A DNA stretch of 36,938 bases. Origin: Streptosporangiaceae bacterium. Lineage in GTDB: Bacteria; Actinomycetota; Actinomycetes; Streptosporangiales; Streptosporangiaceae. The DNA lies in the NCBI GenBank assembly GCA_025935815.1, contig JAICUO010000006.1, forward strand, positions 1 through 36,938, given 5' to 3'. Position numbers and translations under genes: made by a program. Position 1 is the first letter of the stretch, and every line of letters begins with the position of its first letter. Below the pieces are notes generated by a model. That model made no database searches. It worked only from the letters and a program-made list of their open reading frames with translations, and was not told the DNA's origin. This document shows, piece by piece, positions 26,701 through 33,877 of this stretch.

Positions 26701-27798
26701 AATAGCACCCCGGCAGGGCGCTTCATCCAGGCCCGGCGCGATGCCGACGCGCTCGACCGGGCACACCAGGACGCAAGGGCGGCGACCAAGGCCTGGGAAG
26801 CCGCTCTCGCCTCGTTGTGCGAGTGGGCATGGCGGGTCGCCATCGGGCCGGTGCTCGATGACCTGCGGGATCGCGGCGGCAGCCGGGACTGGCGCATCGT
26901 GCTGGCCCCTGGCGGGGAACTGGGCCTCATCCCGTGGCATGCCGCTCGCGAGCCCGGCACGGGGCGGTATGCCTGCCAGCGCGCGGTGTTCTCGTACGCG
27001 TCCTCGGCCCGGCAGTTCATTGACGCTACCCAGTGCCAGCCGCAGCCCTGGAGGCAGGACCCGGTCCTCATCTCTGACCAGAAGAATTCAGAGCGGCTGA
27101 TCAACGTCGGCATCCGCGGGCTGCACGCCGAGCACTACCAGGCCGGCGCCGTGTACGGCGCGGCGCGGGATAAGCTGCCCGCCAGCGTCCCGGGCGAGGA
27201 CACCGCGAGGTCGGGCACGATACTCACCGCCCTGCCCGGTCCCGGTGGCCCCGGCAGGTCCATGCTGCACTTCGGGTGTCATGGCCGGGCCGAGGTGCCG
27301 GTCTTGCGCTCCCGCATCCGGCTGGGAGATGAGGCAGGCGCCGACGGGCGGCAACGGGAGATCCTGCTCAGGGTTGAGGACATCATCCGCCAGGCGCGCA
27401 GATGGCGGTCGGACCGGCAGGCCCCAGCCAGCACCTGCGGGCTGGTGGTGCTCGCGTCCTGCCTATCCGACGTCACCGACGCCGACTACGACGAGGCGCT
27501 CACGCTCGCGACGGCCTTCTTGTCGGCCGGCGCGGGCGGCGTGGTCGCGGCCCGGTGGCGGGTGGACGTGAACGCCACTGCGCTCTTGATGGCCGCGTTC
27601 CACCGGTACCTCAACGCCGGAGCCAGCCCGGCCTGGGCGCTGCGGCAGGCCCAGCGGTGGATGCTCGACCCGGGGCGGGACATCCCGGGGGAGTGGCCGC
27701 GCGAGCTACGCGAGGAAACAGGGCTTGCCGCCGAGTCCGGCGGCCCGGACCTGGCCAGGCCGGCGGCCTGGGCCGGGTTCACCTACCAGGGCCGGTGA
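23797..27798 (+). CDS. CHAT-domain caspase-like protease with helical repeats
   Basis: This protein of about 1333 residues has a long N-terminal helical part of TPR character (repeated A-L-L and LDNAIECLRRLRALLPEDSD-type units, roughly residues 1-900). A C-terminal CHAT domain follows from about 1000, with APGGELGLIPWHAARE. The catalytic dyad is visible: His1162 in HFGCHG and Cys1222 in VLASCLSD, followed by the typical GAGGVVAARWRVD strand. CHAT proteases belong to the caspase-like clan CD and act as effectors or signal transducers in bacterial immunity and death pathways. The start is uncertain: GTG 23797 follows the GrpE-like stop by five bases, while ATG 23824 has a better purine stretch. 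Its substrates may be encoded in this same locus, which is inference. Confidence 0.93.
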   Translation: MHPVQVASRMAALRIELSMAGTSAESVPALAALIEIAGELQQDGGAGGEQARPVLDDVLSYLRAARGRLPDKNPASPPQEDETVAMLYLEAEACLLRDAEGTPVCDLDNAIECLRRLRALLPEDSDERAEADARLTFAALTRVGRPGGSRADIDEAATLLDGLLARTAPGDPGRRQVTRSLAVARGVRFTTFSGTDEDRKAALGYAQECLAMPAPASAADATGDVCHLMIAWLTLARQFTAEQRSAGFRQAEVEAARHDGKAAATLMAQFGKLAIAPDDARVALGHLRQVSGALADEGMRGMKPMLWSTALLAARDEAPDGDARPEDELRQMADELERAAAEDPPGATEMLVARAALLVTHVQDPAGAGQHARAARALNDAAARLPAGHPVRDAGLAMLTSGLKSQVDSADRADDPAAGLSEVLAVLNQVPRDDPDFARLLASVGIHALGLGITHRSVAADGQIAEQLNQAIAVLGPEEPVGVLAEMMSATSAGLRGELRQEPAELDSAIGRLRTVADSRSGSDWLRTFALSGLVMTLIDRHAMRGAIRDLEDAGTCLEQAFASIDPGGPYAEGTALHGSLLFMRAHLRLVWCHYSQEPDPVHIGEAVADLERALPAVGGHQSLESMVSRELQAARALREIASAKGRVFLSPVARESYAEMLAQAQRLNADHPDYPALVAQGASGLMMGALADNNLKQIDRAITLLGDACSVPGLAVRERPRLLALHGFALLTRHFRRNSPRDLSNAIGRLEEARRAVELETGSPYATDVLLKLALAYRTRADVARGDVDRAVDYGLQGLREHTGDVLLQSNDYQALHIARRGREDATEMVRWFLDHGREAASVAAIELGRGAVLHAATAGASVEEALRLAGKAELAARWTQRSPDDRESSADPDLRYEVMLAIENSPAEARLLSPPSVGDIAAALTVSAADVLVYLLAEESGAPGLAVLVDRAKDVRQLRLPGLAADNSTPAGRFIQARRDADALDRAHQDARAATKAWEAALASLCEWAWRVAIGPVLDDLRDRGGSRDWRIVLAPGGELGLIPWHAAREPGTGRYACQRAVFSYASSARQFIDATQCQPQPWRQDPVLISDQKNSERLINVGIRGLHAEHYQAGAVYGAARDKLPASVPGEDTARSGTILTALPGPGGPGRSMLHFGCHGRAEVPVLRSRIRLGDEAGADGRQREILLRVEDIIRQARRWRSDRQAPASTCGLVVLASCLSDVTDADYDEALTLATAFLSAGAGGVVAARWRVDVNATALLMAAFHRYLNAGASPAWALRQAQRWMLDPGRDIPGEWPRELREETGLAAESGGPDLARPAAWAGFTYQGR

Positions 27799-27841
27799 GC
27801 CAGGACCTGGAGAGATCAGGGACAGGGAGATAAGGGGAGAC

Positions 27842-29467
27842 ATGGCATTTGGCATTGACCTGGGCACCACGAACTCTTGCGTCGCCCACATTGACGACGC
27901 GGGCCGGGCGGTGATGATCAAAAGCGCACTCGGCGAGGACACGACGCCATCCGCGGTGTACTTCGAGTCTGCGCGCCTCGCGGTCGTCGGCCGCACCGCG
28001 CGCAACGCCGCGCTGATCGCGCCAGACCTGGTAGCCCAGCATGTAAAGCGCTCCATGGGCAAGCCGAAGGAATACACCTTCCACGGCAAGCCGCACACTC
28101 CGGAGATGGTCTCGGCGCTCATCTTGAAGGAACTGGCCCGCGGGGTGGAAGAGAACACTGGCCAGGTGGTACGGGACGTGGTGATCACAGTCCCGGCGAA
28201 CTTCGGGGTTGCCGAGCGCGAGGCCACCCGCCGGGCCGGGCAACTGGCCGGGCTCAACGTCCTCGACCTGCTAGCAGAGCCGGTCGCCGCTGCCTTGCAC
28301 TACCAGGCGGTGACAGGAACCGGCACCGAAGCGCGGAACATCCTCGTCTACGACCTGGGTGGCGGCACGTTCGACACCACGGTGATCCGGGTTGAAGGGG
28401 ACGATATCTCAGTTGTCTGCAACGACGGGGACGCCAATCTTGGCGGGGCCGACTGGGATGCGATCCTCGTGGACTACTTCCTCGACCAGTTCACCAGCAC
28501 GTACCCAGGGCTGCAGCCGCGTGAGGACGCGTCGTTTATGCAGGACTTGACGATCGCGGTGGAACGGCTGAAGGAGGACCTGAGCTCGGTCCAGTCCGGC
28601 CGGCACAACGTGCGGCTCACCGGCAAGGCACTTCAGGTAGTGCTGACCAGGGACACGCTGGAAGAGCTGACGAAGAAGCTGCTTGACGAGACGATCGCGG
28701 TGACCGAGCGGACGATCGAGACCGCCCGCACCAGGGGCGTGGCCACTTTCGACGATGTCCTGCTCGTGGGAGGCATGGCGAAGATGCCGGCCGTCGTCCG
28801 GGTGCTCAAGGAGCGGCTGGGGCTCACCGCGCGGCAGCACCAGCCGGACTTCGCGGTGGCCAAGGGGGCCGCGCTGTTCGCGCTCACCCGGACGATCCGG
28901 CCCGCCGGGAGCGGGGCGAACGGGCTGCGATCGGTGCAGGACGTCGCGGCCACCACCGGGATGACCATCCCCGAGGTCGAGGCGATTGCCCGCAAGCGGG
29001 TGACGACGGTGGTGTCGCGCGGGTTCGGGGTGATGAGCCTCGACGGGCGTGACCCGCTGGCGTTGACCGACCCGGTTCGCGCCCGCAAGATGATTGTGCA
29101 CCTACTGCCCGCCAACACGCCGCTGCCCGAGGACACCGGGCCGTTCACCTTTCACACGGTGATCGACAACCAGCGGATGGTCGCGATTGAGGTATGGGAG
29201 CAGGCGGGAGCGATGCAATCGGAGGAGCTCGCCGACAACCGGAAGATCGGGCAGGGCCTGCTAACGAGCATCCCGGCCCGGCTGCCAGCCCAGACGCCGA
29301 TCGAGGTCACCTTCTACATGTCTGAGACTGGGCTGCTGACGGTCCGCGCGGTCGAGCCCAATTCTGGCCGGGACCTAAAATTCGAGCTGCAGATCGGTGA
29401 CCTCGACAAGGCCGGGATGGACAAGGCTCGGCAATCGGTCGCGGATTACGAAGTGAGCGGTGACTGA
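27842..29467 (+). CDS. Hsp70/DnaK-like chaperone C (lidless)
   Basis: This 541-residue Hsp70 begins MAFGIDLGTTNSCVAHID and has VPANFGVAEREAT, LVYDLGGGTFDTT, VLLVGGMAKMP and PDFAVAKGAA. In the adenosine motif the usual G-G-S-S/T-R is G-G-M-A-K, a noticeable departure. The linker insert DVAATTGMTIPEVEAIARKR parallels that of Hsp70 A. The short beta domain contains EVWEQAG, and most of the lid is missing. I chose the ATG at 27842 because AAGGGGAG lies just upstream; an open frame extends back into the CHAT gene without such a site. It sits between the CHAT protease and the antitoxin-like gene and slightly overlaps or abuts the latter. Confidence 0.95.
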   Translation: MAFGIDLGTTNSCVAHIDDAGRAVMIKSALGEDTTPSAVYFESARLAVVGRTARNAALIAPDLVAQHVKRSMGKPKEYTFHGKPHTPEMVSALILKELARGVEENTGQVVRDVVITVPANFGVAEREATRRAGQLAGLNVLDLLAEPVAAALHYQAVTGTGTEARNILVYDLGGGTFDTTVIRVEGDDISVVCNDGDANLGGADWDAILVDYFLDQFTSTYPGLQPREDASFMQDLTIAVERLKEDLSSVQSGRHNVRLTGKALQVVLTRDTLEELTKKLLDETIAVTERTIETARTRGVATFDDVLLVGGMAKMPAVVRVLKERLGLTARQHQPDFAVAKGAALFALTRTIRPAGSGANGLRSVQDVAATTGMTIPEVEAIARKRVTTVVSRGFGVMSLDGRDPLALTDPVRARKMIVHLLPANTPLPEDTGPFTFHTVIDNQRMVAIEVWEQAGAMQSEELADNRKIGQGLLTSIPARLPAQTPIEVTFYMSETGLLTVRAVEPNSGRDLKFELQIGDLDKAGMDKARQSVADYEVSGD

Positions 29468-30140
29468 CATGGCCGTCGAAGACGCCATCGCGGCGTTGCG
29501 TGAGCATTGGGACGATGTCATCTCCCAGCTGGATCCCCAGGCCGCAGGCCAGCTAGGCCGGCTGGTCGGCGAGCTCAGCGGGCCGGGTCGGGAAGCGGCC
29601 GCTGACCAGATCGCCGACATCCTCGTCGATAGCCTGCCCGCCCGGCACCCCGTGCGCCGGGCACTGGTCAGCGGGGTCATGTCCTCGCCCCTGGTCCTCG
29701 ACTGGGATTCGGTCGCCGCCGACCTGCTCGCGCGGGCCGGACTGTCGGTGCCGGGAGAGCCGGAATTCGCGGACGACAGTGCCCCGTCGGTCGCCGAGAT
29801 CCTGCGCAGGGTCACAGAGCGGCTGCTTGCGGCCCCGGCGCTGTCAGAGCAGCAGGTCCTAGGGCACGGGGCCGACCCCGCTGATCCTGGACTTATCCGG
29901 CTGCCCCGGCCTGACGGCGGCCAGCAGTGGCCGCTCTTCCAGTTCACGCCGGGCAATGGCCCGCTGCGGGTGGTGCGGGCCATCAACATCCTGCTGGACG
30001 CGGATGGCGATCCGCTCGGGGCCGCCGACTGGTGGCTGAGCCGCAACGGCTGGCTCGACGGGCGGCCGAGCGAGCTACTTGGCCGTGTCCCCGATGATGT
30101 CCTGCTGAGTGCCGCCCGCGTCGTCGGCTCGGAGGTGTGA
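29460..30140 (+). CDS. Xre/MbcA/ParS-like antitoxin of the RES toxin
   Basis: This protein of about 226 residues has an N-terminal helical part (residues about 1-115). Its C-terminus, WPLFQFTPGNGPLRVVRAI then LDADGDPLGAADWWLSRNG and LDGRPSELLG, matches the toxin-binding region of Xre/MbcA/ParS antitoxins that partner RES toxins. Two starts are possible: GTG 29460, overlapping the Hsp70 C stop by eight bases, and ATG 29469 directly after it; neither has a strong ribosome site. Its stop lies one base before the RES start. It should bind and block the RES protein. The N-terminal part is longer than usual and does not show a clear DNA-binding helix-turn-helix. Confidence 0.75.
   Translation: MTDMAVEDAIAALREHWDDVISQLDPQAAGQLGRLVGELSGPGREAAADQIADILVDSLPARHPVRRALVSGVMSSPLVLDWDSVAADLLARAGLSVPGEPEFADDSAPSVAEILRRVTERLLAAPALSEQQVLGHGADPADPGLIRLPRPDGGQQWPLFQFTPGNGPLRVVRAINILLDADGDPLGAADWWLSRNGWLDGRPSELLGRVPDDVLLSAARVVGSEV
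30131..30135 (+). promoter_or_regulatory. Ribosome binding site selecting the RES toxin start
   Basis: GGAGG inside the end of the antitoxin gene lies six bases before the GTG at 30142. It argues against an in-frame ATG at 30109. Confidence 0.7.
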
Positions 30141-30141
30141 C

Positions 30142-30849
30142 GTGGTGTGGTGCAAGCCTCCCGCCCACTTCGGCCGTAGCCCGAACCGCTACGTGCTCCG
30201 GCACGATACCGAGCTATGGCGCGTCCACCGGCGCCCACATGGCGCCTGGCAGTTCAAGGGGGAACCGGCCGACGTGCTGTGGGGTGGCGCTCGCTTCGAC
30301 GCCACCGACGCTGACAAGTACCCCTACCTCTACGCCGGACTCAGCCCTGCCGCCGCACTGGGCGAGACTCTCCTGCGCGACGTCGCTCCCAACGGGTCGG
30401 GCGACCGTGTCATCTTGAACAAGGAGGCGGCGGGACGAGCCATCTCGATGGTGACTCTAACCCGGGACCTGAATCTCGTCAGCCTGATCGACGCTGAGAG
30501 CCTTGGCGTCATCGGCCAGGACAGATGGCTGGTCGACTGTTCAGGTCACGACTATGCGTTCACCCGGGACTGGGCGCACTGGGTGCGCCGCCAGGCGCCC
30601 TGGTCACATGGGTTCATCTGGGATTCCAAGCGCATGCCAGGCGAGTTCGCGATCGTCGTCTTCGGGGACCGGCTCGCCCGCGACTTCGGTGATGGCTACG
30701 AGCAGAGCCTTCCCGGGGAGGTCACCGGAGTACAGCGCAACCTGGGTGATAGGGCGGGAGCGGACTGGGCGAGTGAACAGCTGCGTCGTTACGGCGCGAT
30801 CGTGTCGCGGCCCGGATGGCTGCAGGTGCTTCGCGGCGGGAGGGCCTGA
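30142..30849 (+). CDS. RES-domain toxin (predicted NAD+-degrading)
   Basis: This protein of about 235 residues has the RES-domain signature. There is an early Arg in LWRVHR, then GGARFDATDADKYPYLYAGLS with the conserved Tyr and Ser, and GETLLRD with the conserved Glu. The C-terminal part reads HGFIWDSKRMPGEFAIVVF. RES toxins resemble ADP-ribosyltransferases and deplete NAD+, halting growth. It follows the antitoxin-like gene by one base, and its stop overlaps the next start (TGATG). The toxin-antitoxin pair is thus built into the chaperone/protease operon and does not stand alone. Length and motifs fit an active enzyme. Confidence 0.88.
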   Translation: MVWCKPPAHFGRSPNRYVLRHDTELWRVHRRPHGAWQFKGEPADVLWGGARFDATDADKYPYLYAGLSPAAALGETLLRDVAPNGSGDRVILNKEAAGRAISMVTLTRDLNLVSLIDAESLGVIGQDRWLVDCSGHDYAFTRDWAHWVRRQAPWSHGFIWDSKRMPGEFAIVVFGDRLARDFGDGYEQSLPGEVTGVQRNLGDRAGADWASEQLRRYGAIVSRPGWLQVLRGGRA

Positions 30850-31571
30850 TGTCTGGCTGGCGACGCCGGGTGTTCGACGCCCCAGGCCTGACACAGTCCC
30901 CGCCCGGACCCTGCCTAGAGAAGCTGGCGCGGCGCTGGACGCGCATGATCTACGTGACCTCGCCCGGCTATGACGACATCGGGCAGGTCCTGCGGTCAAT
31001 GGGCGCGACGTTCGAGCCGTTCCAGGGGAACTACGACTGCGACCTCCTGTTCGTCAACTGCGGCACCCATGATCACCTGAACCCCGGGCAACTGCGGCGC
31101 TTCGTTCACTCGGGCGGGTGCCTGTACGCCTCCGACCTGACCAGTAGCCTTATCTCAAAGGCATTCCCCGGGGCATTCCAGTTCCGTGGTTCCGGCTCGT
31201 CCGGCGAGGTCGCCGCCGACGTCGTTGACGACGAGTTGCGTGAAGTCGTCGGGGACACCACCACTATTCACTTCGACATGCCCAGCTGGTCTGTCATCGA
31301 CGAATGCCAAGGCGAGACGCTGGTCCAGGCGGCTCACCGCACGCCGTACGCCGGGCGACCGCTGATGGTCGAGGTTGAGCTGGGCGAGGGCGCCATTTTC
31401 TACACGTCCTTCCACAACCGGGCACAGGTTTCTGAGCAAGAGAAGGTTCTGCTTCAGCTGCTCGTGCTGAAGCAGATCAGCACGTCATCAAAGACGACGG
31501 TTGTCCAGGCGAGCCAGTCTTTGGGAATTAACCTGAGCGCGCTGAAGAAAAACCGCCACGGAAGAAGCTAA
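30849..31571 (+). CDS. ThuA/GATase1-like protein with signature N-terminal peptide
   Basis: This protein of about 240 residues starts MSGWRRRVFDAPGLTQ with SPPGP next, the same signature as the vWA protein. From about residue 33 is an alpha/beta domain like ThuA and class I glutamine amidotransferases: MIYVTSPGYDD, CDLLFVNCGTHDHL, then LRRFVHSGGCLYASDLTSS. A later beta part reads VELGEGAIFYTSFHN. The Cys of VNCGT sits where a nucleophile elbow could be, but I cannot confirm a catalytic triad. The C-terminal 40 residues are Ser/Lys-rich. It is the last gene of the rightward operon, overlapping the RES stop by one base. It may deliver a signal or act as a binding scaffold; no substrate can be named. 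Confidence 0.75.
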   Translation: MSGWRRRVFDAPGLTQSPPGPCLEKLARRWTRMIYVTSPGYDDIGQVLRSMGATFEPFQGNYDCDLLFVNCGTHDHLNPGQLRRFVHSGGCLYASDLTSSLISKAFPGAFQFRGSGSSGEVAADVVDDELREVVGDTTTIHFDMPSWSVIDECQGETLVQAAHRTPYAGRPLMVEVELGEGAIFYTSFHNRAQVSEQEKVLLQLLVLKQISTSSKTTVVQASQSLGINLSALKKNRHGRS

Positions 31572-31572
31572 C

Positions 31573-31587
31573 GCGGCTGGGCGCCGC
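31573..31587 (+). terminator. Possible weak hairpin after the rightward operon
   Basis: GCGGC and GCCGC flank a five-base loop just after the stop at 31571. The stem is only 5 bp and there is no U-tract, so support is weak. Confidence 0.3.
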
Positions 31588-31693
31588 TCAGATTCCGTGG
31601 TGAACATGGCCGACCCAGCTCGCTGGATGGCTCAGGCGGAAATCGTCGTCCGCTTCCATTTCCTTTCTGAGGCTCAACGGCCGCATATCGGTC

Positions 31694-31798
31694 GTGCGAT
31701 CCAACCAGCGGCTTGAGCACTGCCGGGTACCCGATCTCCTCCAGTGCCTCCAGCGCAGCCTCTGGCGTGAGGCCCAGCGCTGTGCGGGGCGTCGGCAC
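31694..31798 (-). pseudogene. ATP-grasp (LysX/RimK-like) fragment
   Basis: About 35 residues on the minus strand read VPTPRTALGLTPEAALEAL, then EEIGYPAVLKPLVGS. This matches the start of the ATP-binding half of LysX/RimK-type ATP-grasp ligases. Sequence on both sides loses the family pattern in this frame, and no adjacent frame restores it. It is a short relic. The rest of 31572-32399 holds no gene I can support: a T-arm-like hairpin at 32234-32250 and a short open frame (32233-32403) reading [20 protein letters not shown] that overlaps the FbiB-like start by ATGA, possibly the tail of a lost gene. Confidence 0.6.
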
Positions 31799-32233
31799 AT
31801 CCGCACCATCACGATCACCGGGACTTCCCCGTCGGCCACCGTCACGCAGAGCACCGCGACTGCCCTGATATCCGGCGGCACCATGGACGGCAACGAGGTG
31901 ACCGGTGTGGGGACATCGACGGTCAGCAACTGCCCCAACGCCGGCGACGGCTCCATCAACCTTGGCTGAGCCAGCGGCCAGCCGCCAGCGCACCGCTACC
32001 AGCCGGGACGCTTACCGGCGCATGCCAGCGAGTTCACCAGCCGGACCGCCGATGACGGCACCTGGTCGCTCAAGCGACTCGTCAGGGGGTCCGGCTGCTC
32101 GAATCGGCGCTCCGCGTCGCGTGCACCCTCCCCGCGCACGATGCACTGGATTACTGCGGTGCTCCGCTATGCGCTCGGCAAGGACTCCTCGCAGCTGAGC
32201 GCTGAAGGCCTGCTACCGTCGGCTCAGCCTAGG

Positions 32234-32250
32234 TTGGTTCGAACCCAACA
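32234..32250 (+). other. tRNA T-arm-like hairpin
   Basis: GTTGG, loop TTCGAAC and CCAAC have the exact shape of a tRNA T-arm. No matching acceptor, D-arm or anticodon arm lies upstream, so this is not a complete tRNA. It could be a tRNA relic, an attachment-site core or a chance palindrome. Confidence 0.3.
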
Positions 32251-32399
32251 CCTGCCCGACAATATCTGGCCGTGTGCGTTCTGGCAGAAGGCACCGATCG
32301 AGCCGCCGGTCAAGGTGACCTCGAACGGGCCGCGCGACATCTGCTGGCGTGCTGGGACCGGACGCGGTCCGCCATCGACCTCGCGAAGGAACTCGCCTC

Positions 32400-33755
32400 A
32401 TGACCAAGGCACCTGCTGCTCGGCCGGCGGTGTCGGCGGTGACGCCGGAGCCCGTGCGGATTTTCGGCATTCCCGGTATTCCTGAGATATCGCCCGGCAG
32501 CGACCTGGCGGGACTGATCGCCGACGCGGTCGACTCGCCGGGTGCGCCCGGCCTGCGGGACGGCGACATCCTCGTCGTCACCTCGAAGGTGGTCAGCAAG
32601 GCCGAGGGCCGGGTGGCCGTCATGGCCCTCGAAGACGCGGCCGCCGCGGAGACCGCGCGCGTGCTGCCGTGGCGCGGCAGGGCGGCGATCTCCCAGACCA
32701 GGCACGGGTTGGTGATGGCCGCCGCTGGGGTGGACGAGTCCAACACCGCGCCGGGCACCGTGGTGCTCCTCCCGGTAGACCCCGACGAGTCGGCGCGGCG
32801 GCTGCGCAAGGCCATCCGCGATAGGCGGGGTGGCGGCCAGGCGGGCGCGCGCATCGGCGTGGTCATCACGGACACGCTCGGCCGCCTTGGGCGGGTCGGC
32901 CAGGCCGACCTGGCCATCGGCGCGGCAGGGGTCCTCACGGTGCGCGATCACCGGGGCGAGCCGGACACGTGGGGCAACGTCCTCGACGTCTCGATGGCCG
33001 CCGTTGCCGATGAGATTGCGGGCGCGGGCGACCTCGTCAAGGGCAAGGCGCTGCAACTGCCCGTCGCCTTGGTCCGCGGACTGTCCGCGCTGGTGACCGC
33101 GGCCGACGGGCCGGGTGCGCGCACCCTGGTCCGCCCGGTGGACGAGGACATCTTCCGGTTCGGTGCGACCGCCATGCTCCCCGCCAGGCGGGCGGTCCGC
33201 GCGTTTAGCGCCGAGCCGGTCGATCCAGCAGCGGTCGAGCGGGCGATCGCAGCCGCGGTGACCGCCCCGGCACCACACCACAGCGAGCCCTGGCGGTTCG
33301 TGATCGTGAGCTCACCGGCCGCCCGGCTGGCCCTGCTTGACGCGATGCGGCGGGCGTGGACCGCGGACCTGCGGCGCGACGGGTTCACCGATGAGCAGAT
33401 CACGAGCCGCCTGCGACGCGGCGCGCTGCTGCGCGACGCACCGCTGATCGTCGTCCCGTGCCTGGAGCTGTCGGCCATGCACGCATACCCGGATGCCCGC
33501 CGGGCCCGTGCCGAACGAGACATGTTCACCATCGCGATGGGCGCGGGGGTGGAGAATTTCCTCGTCGCCCTGGCAGTGCAGAAGCTCGGCTCGGCCTGGA
33601 TCTCGTCGACCCTCTTCTGCCAGGACGTCGCGGCCGACGCGCTCAGCCTCCCGGACGGCTGGCACCCGATGGGCGCGGTCGCGGTCGGCCACCCGGCCGC
33701 CCCGGCCCCCCCGGCCCCCCCGCGCGACCCGGCCGCGTTGACCCTGATCCGCTAG
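32400..33755 (+). CDS. FbiB-like F420 gamma-glutamyl ligase / nitroreductase fusion
   Basis: This 451-residue protein has the FbiB architecture. The N-terminal CofE-like F420-0:gamma-glutamyl ligase (to about 245) carries [32 protein letters not shown] and [17 protein letters not shown]. The C-terminal FMN-binding nitroreductase (about 265-435) carries [24 protein letters not shown] and [20 protein letters not shown]. FbiB adds glutamates to coenzyme F420 and reduces dehydro-F420-0. AAGGA lies upstream of the ATG at 32400. No FbiA/CofD gene is adjacent, although fbiA usually precedes fbiB. The ligase motif I remember as G-R-x-W-R-x-G-Q-T-D reads [10 protein letters not shown], so this may be a divergent paralogue. 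Confidence 0.85.
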   Translation: MTKAPAARPAVSAVTPEPVRIFGIPGIPEISPGSDLAGLIADAVDSPGAPGLRDGDILVVTSKVVSKAEGRVAVMALEDAAAAETARVLPWRGRAAISQTRHGLVMAAAGVDESNTAPGTVVLLPVDPDESARRLRKAIRDRRGGGQAGARIGVVITDTLGRLGRVGQADLAIGAAGVLTVRDHRGEPDTWGNVLDVSMAAVADEIAGAGDLVKGKALQLPVALVRGLSALVTAADGPGARTLVRPVDEDIFRFGATAMLPARRAVRAFSAEPVDPAAVERAIAAAVTAPAPHHSEPWRFVIVSSPAARLALLDAMRRAWTADLRRDGFTDEQITSRLRRGALLRDAPLIVVPCLELSAMHAYPDARRARAERDMFTIAMGAGVENFLVALAVQKLGSAWISSTLFCQDVAADALSLPDGWHPMGAVAVGHPAAPAPPAPPRDPAALTLIR

Positions 33756-33877
33756 TATCCCGGACCCGAAACACCGGTCATGCCGCCATCCGCGACGAAG
33801 TCCTCGCCCTCGTCCGCTGACCGCCGCGCGGGCGCTGGGCACGGACCTTACACCGAAGTGCGCTGGACGGCGACGGC

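Noticed and set aside
31588-31993. Several open frames on both strands after the ThuA-like gene
   Set aside because: Only the ATP-grasp-like segment at 31694-31798 resembles a known protein; the rest have no ribosome site and no recognisable pattern.
32170-32260. A tRNA gene ending in the GTTGG-TTCGAAC-CCAAC hairpin
   Set aside because: No acceptor strand complementary to the bases after the hairpin and no anticodon or D-arm can be found upstream.
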